Source of the DNA: a bacterium
GTDB lineage: Bacteria > SZUA-182 > SZUA-191 > JAJRXT01
Direction of reading: 5' to 3'
Assembly (NCBI GenBank): GCA_024277605.1
Contig: JAJRUU010000275.1
Span: 1 to 15,965 of the forward strand
Length of the DNA: 15,965 nt
Of the stretch, positions 1 through 9,200 are shown in pieces (positions within the stretch are counted from its first letter, which is position 1; each line of letters starts with the position of its first letter). A model generated the notes under the pieces. That model was not told the DNA's origin, did no database searches, and was given only the letters and a program-made list of their open reading frames with translations. Both the position numbers and the translations under genes were made by a program.

Positions 1-298
1 GAGAGACCTCATATTTATCAGCTACTTACGCAATGTGATTACCAAAAAACTGAAACATCTGGTTGTATCCAGTTGAATTTATTCGATTATTAACCGGACA
101 GTAGTGTTGTATTATCATTAAAGGTGCCGAATGGCTTTATTTTACTGAGCAAACATGCTAAGATTATATCAATTTTGAATAATTAGCAATAACAAGTTAA
201 CAAGCCATACTATAGCAAACTATTAATTTGTTGCTAAACACCTAAAAATAATATATTTTAATAAGATAAGTTCCGGTAGTTCTATCCTGGAACGCTTT

Positions 299-315
299 AC
301 CCGAAAAATTCGGGT
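299..315. repeat. Palindromic repeat, copy 1 (7-bp stem)
   Basis: ACCCGAAAAATTCGGGT forms a perfect 7-bp stem with an AAA loop. The same 17 bases occur at 10525-10541 downstream of hemL, and both copies are followed within a few bases by TTATGG. No T-run follows, so it is not a textbook intrinsic terminator on the plus strand. It may be a dispersed intergenic palindrome. Confidence 0.6.
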
Positions 316-328
316 CTTGTTATGGGCG

Positions 329-356
329 AACCGATAATTAGTTGAAATTATAGGTT
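329..356. other. Stem-loop in response-regulator leader
   Basis: AACC-G-ATAATT pairs with AATTAT-A-GGTT around a 6-base loop (one G/A mismatch). It lies 13 bases after the ACCCGAA palindrome, so the leader carries two hairpins in a row. Function unknown. Confidence 0.4.
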
Positions 357-416
357 TGTCAGCTTCCTCGGGCAAACATAGCTTTATTGGACGTTGGCTA
401 ATGAACCTTATCTCAC

Positions 417-431
417 GGGGGATGTCTTGCA
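417..431 (+). promoter_or_regulatory. Weak sigma-54-like -24/-12 element (candidate)
   Basis: GG at 417-418 and GC at 429-430 are separated by exactly 10 bases, and the -12 side reads TTGCA. The rest of the -24 box does not fit the TGGCAC consensus. It lies about 70 bases before the GTG start of a sigma-54 activator gene, where autoregulation would make sense. Chance occurrence is quite possible. Confidence 0.2.
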
Positions 432-499
432 AACCCAGACTAATTTTATGAATAGATCAGGTTTATAGCAAAAACAATAATACCTAGTTAGGGTGAATA

Positions 500-1876
500 G
501 TGAAAACCAGACTCTTAATTGTAGAAGATGAAGAAACCCTGAGGCTGTCGCTTGCTGAACTCCTGTCCAAGAAAGGATTTGAGGTTCAGGCGGTCGATTC
601 AGGAGAGAAGGCTATCAAGCTCTGGACTCACGATAATTTTGATATAATCCTGTTGGATGTTAGATTGCCTGGAGGCATAAACGGCATTGAAATACTGGAG
701 AAAATCAGGCAGGTCGATCAAGCGGTATTGGTGATTATGATGACCGCCTTTGGGGATGTGGAGGCGGCGGTGCGGGCCATGAAGCTGGGGGCTTATGATT
801 ATATAAATAAGCCGTTCATGATAGATGAAATGATCCTGGTACTGCGCAAAGCCATGGAAACCCGCAGTTTAAGGGATGAAGTCGCCTATCTGCGCCGCCA
901 GCAGCAGGAGCGGGGCGGGGGGCAGCCGTTAATCAGCGAGCATCCCAAAATGAAACAAGTGTTTGAGATAGTGGAGCGGGTAGCCGCTACACCGCGTACC
1001 TCGGTGCTCATTCAGGGAGAAAGCGGCACCGGCAAAGAGCTTATCGCCCAGCTGATCCATAATGAGAGTGAGCGAATCAAAAAACCGCTGGTTAAAATAG
1101 ATTGCAGTACCATCTCGGAAACCCTCATGGAAAGCGAGTTGTTCGGACATAAGCGCGGCGCTTTTACCGATGCTAAGGAAGATAAAAAAGGCCTGTTTGA
1201 ACATGCCAATGGGGGAACCGTATTCTTAGATTAGATTGGCGAGATGAAGCTAAGCCTACAGCCCAAACTGCTGCAAATCTTAGAATCCCAGACCCTGCGC
1301 CGGGTGGGAGACCTGCGGGATATACAAGTGGATGTACGGGTCGTTGCGGCCACCAACCGTGATCTTTTCGCTATGGCCCAGGACAGAGAGTTCAGAGAAG
1401 ACCTCTATTACAGGCTAAAGGTTATGCTGGTTGAACTGCCTCCGTTGCGAGACCGGATCGAGGATGTGATTCCGCTGGCTGAGCATTTTATCTATGGCTT
1501 TAATCGGGAGTTCAGGAAAAACATAACCGCTATCTCGCCCGCCGCCCAGAAAATGCTGGCTAATTACCGCTGGCCGGGAAATGTGAGAGAGCTTAAAAAT
1601 GCGATTGAGCGGGCGGTGATATTAACCGATGGCGACGTAATTGAAGCCCATAATCTGCCGCTGGAACTGGACAGGCCTGCGATGACCACCGATGAACTGG
1701 CTCCGCTCATGGATTCAGCCGATAAATCGCTGGAGGATATGGAACAAGCTTATATAACCCGTGTACTGGAAAAAACCAAAGGTAATAAATCAGAGGCGGC
1801 TGAAATTCTGGGCATATCGCGCTCCACTTTATGGCAAAAGCTGAAAAAATACGGTGTTACCGAAGAGCAATGCTGA
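500..1876 (+). pseudogene. Sigma-54-dependent response regulator (NtrC/AtoC type) interrupted by in-frame TAG
   Basis: This encodes a two-component response regulator that would activate sigma-54 RNA polymerase. The receiver domain (about 1-120) has the acidic pocket E9-D10, phospho-acceptor D53, T82 and K104. The AAA+ domain has Walker A GESGTGKE (173-180) and a GAFTDA loop (220-225; the usual motif is GAFTGA). A Fis-type helix-turn-helix closes the protein (NKSEAAEILGISRSTLWQKL, about 415-455). Full length would be 458 residues, normal for the family. Codon 245 (1232-1234) is TAG where the family has the second acidic residue of Walker B (FLDEIGEM); the frame continues perfectly after it, so only a 244-residue receiver plus half an ATPase is made without readthrough. 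GTG at 500 follows AGGGTGA. No histidine kinase is in the window. Confidence 0.85.
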
Positions 1877-1911
1877 TCCAACCTTAAATGAGAAAAAACT
1901 AAAACAGACTC

Positions 1912-2907
1912 ATGAATAAACGTGTCAAAAAGCCAAATTGGATTTACTATGCCCTAATAAATATCACCATGACCGTCTGCTTACTGGCGTTAATTGGTTG
2001 TGGAGATGATAATTCATCGGCGGACAAGCCGACTGTTCCAGCGGATGATGTAGTGGCGGCGATTGTAAATGGCGAGGTGATAAGCCTGGCGGAGTTAAAT
2101 AAACGTTTTTTGCCGGTGAAGCTTCAGTATAGTATGAGCTTGCCCCCCCAGGTGGAGCAAAACCTGCCCCGCCTGCAACAGGAATTCTTGCAGAAATTAA
2201 TAGATAAAAAACTTTTGCTCCAACAAGCAAAAAAGAAAGGCATCACTGTAGATAAAGCTGAATTGGAGGCATATATCAACAATATATCCAGCCCGCCGCC
2301 TAATCAAAACGCCGAGCTGCAACAGAAAAAGCAGGTTTTGGGGCAAGAAGGCTGGCTACAGGAATTGCAGCAGGAACTAGTTATCAAAAAACTTATCCAG
2401 CAGGAAGTGGCGGCTGATATTTTAGTGACCGAAGCAGAGGCTAAAGACTATTATGAAGCTAATCCGGAGGAGTTCCAACAACCGGAACAAGTAAGGGTGC
2501 GGCAGATTATGGTGGAAACCGAATGGGAAGCCGAAGAAATCCGCAGAGAGATAAAAGGTGGAGAAAAATTTGCCAAGCTGGCTGAGGCCAAATCATTAAG
2601 CCCGGATGGAGCCAATGGCGGAGATTTGGGTTATTTCAGTCGCGGACAGATGCCGCTTGAGTTTGACGAAGTTGCTTTTAAGCTTAAAAAGGGGGAAGTA
2701 AGCTCGGTGTTTAAAAGCAGCTATGGCTATCATATTTTTAAGTTAGAACATAAGCGGGAAGCCAAAACGCTTGTTTTTGATGCGTCCCAAAAGTCTATAG
2801 ATCAAAAGCTGAAAGCCCAAAAGGTAGATGATGCCTTAACTGGTTGGTTGAAAAAGCTAAAGCGGGATGCCAGCATTAAGATAAATCCGTATTTTATTAA
2901 TAGCTGA
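1912..2907 (+). CDS. Peptidyl-prolyl cis-trans isomerase lipoprotein (PrsA/SurA-like foldase)
   Basis: This is an extracytoplasmic folding helper for exported proteins. A hydrophobic N-terminal segment (about 11-29) ends in a lipobox L27-I28-G29-C30, so the protein should be lipid-anchored outside the membrane. Residues 45-170 look like the SurA_N-type chaperone region (VAAIVNGEVISLAELN, then FLQKLIDKKLLLQQA). A parvulin (PPIC rotamase) domain follows at about 192-282, with the typical GGDLGYFSRGQM and YGYHIFKL motifs. The length (331 aa) fits PrsA-like proteins. It starts 35 bases after the response regulator and is followed by a second foldase gene in the same direction. The ribosome site before ATG 1912 is weak. 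It could equally be named PrsA; I do not assign a symbol. Confidence 0.88.
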   Translation: MNKRVKKPNWIYYALINITMTVCLLALIGCGDDNSSADKPTVPADDVVAAIVNGEVISLAELNKRFLPVKLQYSMSLPPQVEQNLPRLQQEFLQKLIDKKLLLQQAKKKGITVDKAELEAYINNISSPPPNQNAELQQKKQVLGQEGWLQELQQELVIKKLIQQEVAADILVTEAEAKDYYEANPEEFQQPEQVRVRQIMVETEWEAEEIRREIKGGEKFAKLAEAKSLSPDGANGGDLGYFSRGQMPLEFDEVAFKLKKGEVSSVFKSSYGYHIFKLEHKREAKTLVFDASQKSIDQKLKAQKVDDALTGWLKKLKRDASIKINPYFINS

Positions 2908-2960
2908 CCATTATGTATTAATGGGTATCTTGAAAAATTAGAAATTTTCTTCGATAACAA

Positions 2961-3098
2961 GGAGACAGGTCCCCAAGGAGCGGCGAGTCGAAAAAGCGCA
3001 GTGTACATGCGGGTACATGAGCATTTTGAGGGGACAGGTCCCCAAGACGAGCTGCGACACCGTCAATCGGAGAAAAGAGCAATTGGGGACTGGTCCCC
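2961..3098. repeat. Cluster of three GGGGAC-GTCCCC palindromes
   Basis: Three near-identical 14-mers occur between the two foldase genes: GGAGACAGGTCCCC (2961-2974), GGGGACAGGTCCCC (3030-3043) and GGGGACTGGTCCCC (3085-3098). Each is itself palindromic. The first two are followed by AA and the third is preceded by TT, so the third can also pair with either of the others to form a long hairpin. The third is followed by TTTTT and may end transcription. The arrangement resembles REP-type intergenic elements mobilised by REP-associated tyrosine transposases; no transposase gene is present here. Confidence 0.7.
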
Positions 3099-3142
3099 TT
3101 TTTCAAGGTACCCTTAATGTAGAACGTGGGAGATGTTTGATT

Positions 3143-4144
3143 ATGCAACCAAATTATAAAAAAAAGTGGGCCGTGGCCGACGGTTTATTATTTTCAAAGT
3201 ATATAGCCGGAATGCTGATAACGCTGTTAGTGATTTGCTTCTGTCCTGGACCAGCCAGGGGAGTAATTATAGATGGCGTGGCGGCGGTGGTAAATGGAGA
3301 GATTATCAGCTTAAGCGATGTTGTTAAACAAGAGCAACGCATGGCCCGGCAGGCAGTCTCAGGTATACCGCAGCAGACACCCTAATTAAATAAGGAGATT
3401 TTGGATAAGCTTATTGGCCGAAAACTTATGTTGCAACTGGCTAAAGAGAAACACATTAAACTGCCGGAAGAACAATTGCAAGCCGCTTTGAATGATGTAG
3501 TCATACAATATGGTGCACAGGATATTGAACAGCTGACAGAGGAATTGCTCAAACAGGGAACCAATTTGGAGGAATTAAAAGAGGAGATAGAGGCCCAGAT
3601 AAAAATCACCAAGCTTATGAACACTGAAGTGCGTTCCAAAGCATTGATTACCCAAGCCGAAATCGAGCAATACTATGAACAGCACCTGCAGGATTATCAA
3701 AAAAAAGATGAGCTAAGCGCCCGTCATATTATTTTACCGCTCACTGCCGATGCTACTTATGAAGATGAGCTTAAAATCAAGCAACATGCCGCAGAGATCG
3801 TAGATCAATTACGTCAGGGGGCTGATTTTAATGAGCTATTTAAAAAAGTCTCCGGCGTAACCGGGCAACCATCGGCCAACCTGGACAACATTAAACGGGG
3901 TGAGTTGATGCCCGAACTGGAGCAAGCTATATGGGATTTAAAACCTGAGGAGATCAGTATAGTAAAAACATCATTGGGCTACCATGTAGTGCAGGTTACT
4001 GAGCGTAAGATGCATACGCTGGAAGATGATGTGCAAATAAAGCAGGAAATAGAGAATATCCTGTTTAGGAAAAAAGTAAACCAACGCTCGCAAGAGTGGC
4101 TGGACAATGTGCGCAGTAAGGCCACCATAGAAATCATGCCCTAA
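3143..4144 (+). pseudogene. Second SurA-like peptidyl-prolyl isomerase, interrupted by in-frame TAA
   Basis: This is a second secreted parvulin-type foldase. I place the start at ATG 3143, after GGGAG at 3128-3132, rather than further upstream in the palindromic repeats. Residues 18-40 are a signal peptide or anchor. Residues 41-65 (VIIDGVAAVVNGEIISLSDV) match the SurA_N start. A PPIC domain lies at about 189-286 (DELSARHIILPL, then LGYHVVQVTER). Full length would be 333 residues. Codon 81 (3383-3385) is TAA, but the same frame continues with typical SurA_N sequence (KEILDKLIGRKLMLQLAKE). AAGGAG three bases before TTG 3401 could allow weak reinitiation, but the product would lack its export signal. 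No other damage is visible. Confidence 0.82.
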
Positions 4145-4336
4145 GTAGCCAGGCATAGCCTGGTTTAACCAGCCAGGGGTCAGTGACCCCGGGGCTGGAT
4201 TATTCATGATGTAGCCGCAAACTTTAGTTTGCGTAACTGTTCGTTTCATAATGCCTTGCGAATCGCAGATTATAAGCCAGCGACTACCATAAAAGGGCTT
4301 TTGCAATTATCTCGTAAGTAACAGGAATTTTAGCCT
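4145..4336. other. Hairpin-rich leader of the BMC-cobalamin operon
   Basis: Three stem-loops follow one another: CCAGGC/GCCTGG (4149-4163), a strong nested stem CCAGCC-GGGGTCA/TGACCCC-GGCTGG (4169-4198), and CGCAAACT/AGTTTGCG (4216-4233). The second could terminate transcription of the upstream foldase gene, although no T-run follows. Further down, 4274-4290 reads AAGCCAGCGACTACCAT, which partly resembles the B12 box of cobalamin riboswitches. I could not find the rest of that riboswitch core. Confidence 0.5.
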
Positions 4337-4885
4337 ATGTGCCCAGCTATTGGATTGGTGGAGTTAAACAGCATCGCGCGTGGGATTATTACAATGGATG
4401 CCATGCTCAAAAAAGCTCCCATAAAGCTGATTGAGGCCATGCCCATTTGCCCCGGTAAGTATATGGTGCTAATTGCGGGGGAGGTGGCTCCGGTTGAGGC
4501 CTCCATGCAAGCAGGGCTGGAGGTGGGCGGTGGATATGTGGTGGATGAGTTGTTCTTACCCAATGTTCACCAGCAGGTACTCCCTGCTATATTGGCCCTT
4601 ACTGAGGTGGAAGAGTTGGAAGCCTTGGGGATTATGGAAACTTTTTCGATTGCCTCAAGCATCCTGGCAGCCGATGCCGCCGCCAAGGCAGCTAATATTA
4701 CCCTGATCGAGGTTCGCCTGGCCAAGGGTCTGGGGGGAAAGGCATATATTACGCTAACCGGTGAAATTGCCGAAGTTGAGGCCGCCATGGAAGCTGGTAC
4801 CGCCATGGTAGCGCCCAAGGGTCTGCTGTTAACTCAGGTAATCATCCCCGCTCCGCATGAGGATCTGACGGAGAAAATACTCTAG
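4337..4885 (+). CDS. Tandem BMC-domain shell protein, PduT-like
   Basis: This is a bacterial microcompartment shell protein with two BMC domains (about 3-87 and 95-180); such proteins assemble as trimers that look like hexamers. The sequence follows PduT closely: AIGLVELNSIARG at the start, MPICPGKY at 35-42, LPNVHQQVLPAI in the first half, GIMETFSIASSILAADAAAKAANI and VIIPAPHE in the second. C38 sits where PduT holds a [4Fe-4S] cluster in the central pore, so an electron-carrying role is plausible. Length (182 aa) matches PduT (184). No other shell protein or encapsulated enzyme is in the window; the next gene, cbiF, starts 22 bases later, so it looks like the first gene of the cobalamin operon. 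ATG 4337 has AGGA about 11 bases upstream. Confidence 0.9.
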   Translation: MCPAIGLVELNSIARGIITMDAMLKKAPIKLIEAMPICPGKYMVLIAGEVAPVEASMQAGLEVGGGYVVDELFLPNVHQQVLPAILALTEVEELEALGIMETFSIASSILAADAAAKAANITLIEVRLAKGLGGKAYITLTGEIAEVEAAMEAGTAMVAPKGLLLTQVIIPAPHEDLTEKIL

Positions 4886-4907
4886 CGTAAATGGAGGATG
4901 TTAATAG

Positions 4908-5660
4908 GTGAAGGTATATTTCATTGGCGCCGGTCCCGGCGATCCTGAATTGATCACGCTTAAGGGTTTACGGCTTTTACAGCGCTCCCCGGTAGTAATT
5001 TACGCCGGTTCGCTGGTAAATCCTAAACTTTTAGAGCATTGCTCGCCCGAGGCTATAATCCATGATAGCGCAACGCTTAACCTGGAGCAGATTTGCAGCC
5101 TTTGTAAGCAGGCACATAAAGAAGATAAATCGGTGGCCCGGCTGCATACCGGCGACCCCAGTCTATACGGGGCGGTGGGAGAGCAGTTGGATTGGCTTAG
5201 CGAACACGGTATCCCCTATGAGATCATTCCAGGGGTGTCATCGTTCTGTGCCGCCGCCGCAAGCCTGGGCCGTGAATTAACCGCACCGGAGTTAACCCAG
5301 AGCTTGATCATAACCCGCAGCTCCGGCCGCACGCCGGTACCGGAAGCTGAGGATTTGAGCAAATTGGCTGCCCATAGAGCCAGTATGGCTATTTTTCTAA
5401 GCGTAAATAATATAGAGCAGGTGGTAAAAAAGCTTACAGCAGGCTATCCCGAATCCACCCCGGTAGCAGTGGTTAGCCGGGCCTCCTGGGAGGATGAACA
5501 GATCGTAAGGGGCACCCTGGCCGATATCGCCGCCAAAGTGAGGCAGGCGGGTATAACCAAGACGGCGCTGATTATAGTGGGAGAAGCGCTGACCCATAAA
5601 TATAAGCCCTCTAAGTTGTATGCCAAAGATTTCAGCCATCAATTCCGCCGGGCACAATGA
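4908..5660 (+). CDS. cbiF: Cobalt-precorrin-4 C11-methyltransferase
   Basis: This transfers a methyl group from S-adenosylmethionine to C11 of cobalt-precorrin-4 in the anaerobic cobalamin pathway, in the cytoplasm. It has the tetrapyrrole methylase fold: GAGPGDPELIT at 7-17, the TGDPSLYGA loop at 81-89, IPGVSS at 108-113, and TRSSGRTPVPE near 143, typical of CbiF/CobM. The length (250 aa) is normal. GTG 4908 is preceded by GGAGG at a usable distance. The stop overlaps the cbiG start by 4 bases (ATGA), which points to coupled translation. Confidence 0.94.
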   Translation: MKVYFIGAGPGDPELITLKGLRLLQRSPVVIYAGSLVNPKLLEHCSPEAIIHDSATLNLEQICSLCKQAHKEDKSVARLHTGDPSLYGAVGEQLDWLSEHGIPYEIIPGVSSFCAAAASLGRELTAPELTQSLIITRSSGRTPVPEAEDLSKLAAHRASMAIFLSVNNIEQVVKKLTAGYPESTPVAVVSRASWEDEQIVRGTLADIAAKVRQAGITKTALIIVGEALTHKYKPSKLYAKDFSHQFRRAQ

Positions 5661-6442
5661 AGTTAGCCGCTATTGCCCTAAACCAAAACAGCTTGCGAGT
5701 TGGGAATTATCTGCGGCAATGCTTGTCGGATGATGATATTTTTCTATATCTGCCGCAGAAGCTACAGGCTGCCGGAGCTGATACTAAAGCCGGTTATTTT
5801 TCTGATCTGCCCTCACTGATACCCTCGCTGTTTAAACAATACGATGCTTTGATTTTCATTACCTCGTTAGGTTTGACCTACCGGGTAATCGCCCCATACA
5901 TTGAAGATAAATACCATGATCCGGCGGTGGTAGTGATAGATGAGCTGGGGCGTTTTTGTATCAGCGCCCTAAGCGGACACGAGGGCGGCGCCAATACCTT
6001 AGCCGCAAAGCTGGCGGCGCATTTAAACGCAGAAGCGGTAATTACCACGGCAACCGAAGCCGGCCGGAATATAATAGCAGGCGTGGGATGTCGCCGGGGA
6101 GCGTCGGGTGCCAGCATAAAACAAGCCATAATGTCAGCTCTGGGACAAGCGCAACAGGAATTGGGAATGGTAAGGCAGCTGTGCACTATAGATATTAAGC
6201 GGGATGAACCTGGGATATGGAGTACTGCTAGGGAGCTGGGATTGCCGCTTAGGTTTATACCCAAATCATGGCTGGAAAGGATAGCGGTGCAGCAGCCGTC
6301 TGAGTGGGTGAAACAGCAAATCGGGGTGGCAGGCGTGGCTGAGCCGTGTGCGCTTTTAGGAGGAAAATGTACGAAACTAATATTACCAAAGACCATAATA
6401 GGCGGGGTGACGGTGGCCCTGGCCCGGGAAAACTTTATGTAG
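5657..6442 (+). CDS. cbiG: Cobalt-precorrin-5A hydrolase, short form
   Basis: CbiG opens the delta-lactone of cobalt-precorrin-5A and releases the C2 fragment as acetaldehyde. The N-terminal domain is clear (about 60-135: FITSLGLTYRVIAPYI, DPAVVVIDELGRF, LSGHEGGAN, VITTATE). The C-terminal domain follows at once (GVGCRRGAS at 142-150, then the helix-rich part through GGVTVALAR). The middle domain present in many longer CbiG proteins (around 350 aa) seems absent, giving 261 residues. The start overlaps cbiF by 4 bases and the end overlaps cobJ by 76 bases. Confidence 0.92.
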   Translation: MKLAAIALNQNSLRVGNYLRQCLSDDDIFLYLPQKLQAAGADTKAGYFSDLPSLIPSLFKQYDALIFITSLGLTYRVIAPYIEDKYHDPAVVVIDELGRFCISALSGHEGGANTLAAKLAAHLNAEAVITTATEAGRNIIAGVGCRRGASGASIKQAIMSALGQAQQELGMVRQLCTIDIKRDEPGIWSTARELGLPLRFIPKSWLERIAVQQPSEWVKQQIGVAGVAEPCALLGGKCTKLILPKTIIGGVTVALARENFM

Positions 6443-7161
6443 TAGGGATTGGGCCGGGAAGTATAGAACTGTTGGCCCCTAAGGCCAAAGCAGCCATAAC
6501 CGACAGTCAGGTCGTCGTGGGTTACCGTGCCTATGTACAGTTGATTCAATCCCTGTTGAGCGATCAGCGCTGTATTTCATCCGGCATGACCAAAGAACAG
6601 GAGCGGGCCAAAGCCGCTATAGATGAAGCGGCGGCTGGTAACCGGGTAGCTATAATCAGTAGCGGTGATGCCGGGGTATACGGCTGTGCCGGGCTGGTGC
6701 TGGAGTTATTAAAAAACCTGGATATAACAATAGCCGTAGAGGTTATTCCAGGAATTACCGCCGCCTCAAGCGCCGCTGCTTGCCTGGGGGCGCCGATTAT
6801 GAACGATTTTGCGGTCATCAGCTTAAGCGATCTGCTGACTCCCTGGGAGGTAATTGAGCAACGTGTCAGCGCAGTCCTTGGCGCCGATATGGTGCTGGCG
6901 CTCTATAACCCGAAAAGCAAAGGCCGCAACTGGCAGATTGATAAGGTTAGGGAATTGGCGCTGGTCAACAGACCCGGTTCCACCCCGGTGGGAATTGTAA
7001 GTAAAATCAGTCGGCCCGGTGAGCAGGTAGTGCTTACTGATTTGGATAACTTTCTGACGCATCCTATTGATATGTTTTCTACCGTAATCATCGGTAATTC
7101 CACTAGTTTTATCTGGCAAGGCTACATGGTCACCCCGCGAGGATTTTTTATAAAAGACTGA
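6367..7161 (+). CDS. cobJ: Precorrin-3B / cobalt-factor III C17-methyltransferase
   Basis: CobJ/CbiH methylates C17 and contracts the corrin ring. The tetrapyrrole methylase signature is present: LYVVGIGPGS (23-32), the SSGDAGVYG loop (98-106), VIPGITAASSAAACLGAP (127-144) and DFAVISLSDLLTPW (148-160), typical of the C17 enzyme. I chose ATG 6367, directly behind AGGAGGAAA (6358-6366), giving 264 residues. An in-frame GTG at 6346 would add only seven residues that overlap this ribosome site. The gene begins inside cbiG (76-base overlap). The first 21 residues before KLYVVG are a polar extension rich in Gly and Pro. Confidence 0.93.
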   Translation: MYETNITKDHNRRGDGGPGPGKLYVVGIGPGSIELLAPKAKAAITDSQVVVGYRAYVQLIQSLLSDQRCISSGMTKEQERAKAAIDEAAAGNRVAIISSGDAGVYGCAGLVLELLKNLDITIAVEVIPGITAASSAAACLGAPIMNDFAVISLSDLLTPWEVIEQRVSAVLGADMVLALYNPKSKGRNWQIDKVRELALVNRPGSTPVGIVSKISRPGEQVVLTDLDNFLTHPIDMFSTVIIGNSTSFIWQGYMVTPRGFFIKD

Positions 7162-7169
7162 GGTTTGCT

Positions 7170-7922
7170 ATGATTTTGGTGTTGGGAGGAACTACTGAGG
7201 GCCGTCAGTTGGCGCAGCTGCTTCATGCTGAGGGGTGCAGGGTACTATTAAGCACTGTCACCCCCATGGGCGCTGAGCTGGCTCCTGCCTCACTTGAGAA
7301 ACGCTGTGGTGCGTTGAATGAAAAGGGTTTAGTCAAACTGATAGCCGACCGGCATATTAAAATGGTAGTGGATGCCACTCATCCCTTTGCTGTTTCAGCT
7401 TCGCATAATGCTATGGCTGCCTGCCATAAAACAGCTGGTAAATACTTACGCCTGGAACGTCCGCCGACTCAATTACCCGAAAGTGAATCAATCTATCCGG
7501 TAGACAATTTTGGCGCCGCCGCAAAGTTGGCCTTTTGGCTTGGGCGACGAATATTACTCACCATCGGCAGCCGCCATTTAACCCCATTTTTAAGAGCTGC
7601 CCGGAAATATGGCGGGGAAGTTGTGCTACGGGTACTGCCCCAAACCGTGGCGTATTGCCGGAGCTTAGGGATCCTCGAACAAAACATCATAGCCTTTCAG
7701 GGAGTGGATTCTGTCGCCCAAAACCGCTCTCAATTTGAGCAATACGATATTCAGGTCATGGTATGTAAGGATAGCGGTGAGGCCGGAGGGACGCCACAGA
7801 AAATAGATGCGGCCATAGGAATAAATCTGCCGGTAGTGGTTATAAAACGTCCTTATCTTAGTTACCCCCGCCAGGTAAGCAGTATCGAACAGGTATTGGA
7901 AATGATCAGTACAGCTAAATAA
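7170..7922 (+). CDS. cobK: Precorrin-6A / cobalt-precorrin-6A reductase
   Basis: CobK/CbiJ reduces the macrocycle with NAD(P)H. The nucleotide-binding start MILVLGGTTEGRQLAQ and the family motif DATHPFAVSASHNA (68-81) are clear, as are TIGSRHLTPF and MVCKDSGEAGGTPQKIDAA. The length (250 aa) is normal. It starts 8 bases after cobJ with a GAGG ribosome site, and is the last gene of the operon seen here. Its stop lies 6 bases from the end of the convergent kinase gene, with no obvious terminator between them. Confidence 0.93.
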   Translation: MILVLGGTTEGRQLAQLLHAEGCRVLLSTVTPMGAELAPASLEKRCGALNEKGLVKLIADRHIKMVVDATHPFAVSASHNAMAACHKTAGKYLRLERPPTQLPESESIYPVDNFGAAAKLAFWLGRRILLTIGSRHLTPFLRAARKYGGEVVLRVLPQTVAYCRSLGILEQNIIAFQGVDSVAQNRSQFEQYDIQVMVCKDSGEAGGTPQKIDAAIGINLPVVVIKRPYLSYPRQVSSIEQVLEMISTAK

Positions 7923-7928
7923 CCGGGA

Positions 7929-8996
7929 TTAAATCACTCCCTCAGTTGCTATTTTATGGTTGAGCAACATTCCCTGCCCATTTTTATCCAGTATCTGCTG
8001 CCAGCTTGTTTTTAATTTTTCGATATCGGAAAGCCCGCCAATAGCCCAGAAGCAACCCCCGCCGCCCGCTCCGGTGAATCTGGCGCCGCAATCGGTTTTA
8101 TATGCCACGCTCAATAGCTCTTCTGTTATGGGCAGCATGGCCTGGGGGGTTATTTCCTGGCGAATGTTCATCTCACGTTTTAAGGCCGCTGCCATTTTTG
8201 TCCAATCTCTCATTTTTAGCGCTTTGGCAAAATCGTTAACATATTTTATGCACTCTATCCATTCTTTACGGTATTTCCCGCTCAAAAACTCATTGACCCA
8301 CTGTAAATTGATTTCCACCGAATTATGGCTCTCGCCGCTATAGACGATCAGCAAATGCCTGGAGATTTCCAGGCAATCATCTCGACCGACTAATTTAATC
8401 TGCTGAAATTGATTTTCAGCAGATTGATATTTCCATATCCACTGGTGGACCCCGCCATAACAGGCCGCCGCATGATCCTGCATACCGCAGAAGCTTATCC
8501 CCACCCCATCCTCCAGGTTATAGGCCAGCAGCAGCATATCTTTTGGCGTAAGCAGCTTATGACCCATTTTCTCCAGAGCCTTGGAGAGAGCATTTATCAC
8601 CGCAATGCCCGCTGCACTTGAGCCGCCCAGTGCACTTTTAACCGGTGATTCGGAGTTAATTATGATTTGCAGCCCGTGTACCCTGAAAAATGAAGCAATA
8701 GCGAAATAATATCCCAATGTGGTATTAAACGGGGCTTCATCCAGCCGGTATTCCTCCTCGCTAAATCCACGGCTTATAATCTTTATCCACTGGGCCTTAT
8801 AAGGTGCCAAGCGCACATGCGTCCGCATATCGATGGCGAAATTCACCGTGGCGGGTGCATAACCCTGCAAGGGCAACGCTACAGCTTTAATATCCAGGGT
8901 ACCGCCGCAATCAATCCGGCAAGGGGCCGATGATTCGATAGCATACCTATCCAGTATGTCGCCGATGAAAATGGATTTTGAATTGCTTTGTATCAT
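7929..8996 (-). CDS. GHMP-family sugar kinase (galactokinase/heptose-kinase-like)
   Basis: This is a small-molecule kinase of the GHMP superfamily. Motif 1 is APCRIDCGGTLD (24-35), motif 2 the phosphate loop PVKSALGGSSAAG (118-130), and motif 3 GARFTGAGGGGC (304-315). The GGxxD start and the C-terminal motif are closest, to my reading, to the heptose-7-phosphate kinase (HddA) and fucokinase group rather than to homoserine or threonine kinase. PduX-type L-threonine kinase, which would fit cobalamin synthesis, is also a GHMP enzyme, so that role cannot be excluded, but the motifs do not suggest it. It is divergent from hemL and convergent with cobK. The ribosome site before the ATG is weak. Confidence 0.8.
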   Translation of the reverse strand: MIQSNSKSIFIGDILDRYAIESSAPCRIDCGGTLDIKAVALPLQGYAPATVNFAIDMRTHVRLAPYKAQWIKIISRGFSEEEYRLDEAPFNTTLGYYFAIASFFRVHGLQIIINSESPVKSALGGSSAAGIAVINALSKALEKMGHKLLTPKDMLLLAYNLEDGVGISFCGMQDHAAACYGGVHQWIWKYQSAENQFQQIKLVGRDDCLEISRHLLIVYSGESHNSVEINLQWVNEFLSGKYRKEWIECIKYVNDFAKALKMRDWTKMAAALKREMNIRQEITPQAMLPITEELLSVAYKTDCGARFTGAGGGGCFWAIGGLSDIEKLKTSWQQILDKNGQGMLLNHKIATEGVI

Positions 8997-9200
8997 GATA
9001 TAGTGGTGGACATCCTAAAGTTAAAACCAATGATAATCCAAGTGATGGGTTTGTCAAGCAAAAAACCAGGCTATGATTTCCTATACAATAAAAACCCGCA
9101 AATAGTTTTTGCTTGTAATTTTCACAGTTTTATCTATAATAACGACCTATAGCATTCTTTGAATTCAATCGAGTTAGCGAATAAATAAGGGGCTTATACG
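8997..9200. other. Divergent intergenic region between GHMP kinase and hemL
   Basis: This 204-base AT-rich region must hold the promoters of both flanking genes. A clear sigma-70-type site faces hemL (see 9113-9140). I see no strong hairpin or second promoter facing the kinase. Confidence 0.5.
9113..9140 (+). promoter_or_regulatory. hemL promoter (sigma-70 type)
   Basis: TTGTAA (9113-9118) and TATAAT (9135-9140) are separated by 16 bases, giving a start of transcription about 50 bases before the hemL ATG. Confidence 0.6.

Larger units (their letters stand above)
1..499. other. Gene-free AT-rich region upstream of the response regulator
   Basis: I see no convincing coding sequence here. The longest open frame (69 codons, minus strand, 223-432) has no recognisable motif and runs across two hairpins, so I do not call it. 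The first 290 bases are AT-rich without obvious structure. The second half holds two stem-loops (299-315 and 329-356) and a weak sigma-54-like site near 417-431. The stretch could be a long leader of the response regulator or the 3' side of a gene left of the window. Confidence 0.6.
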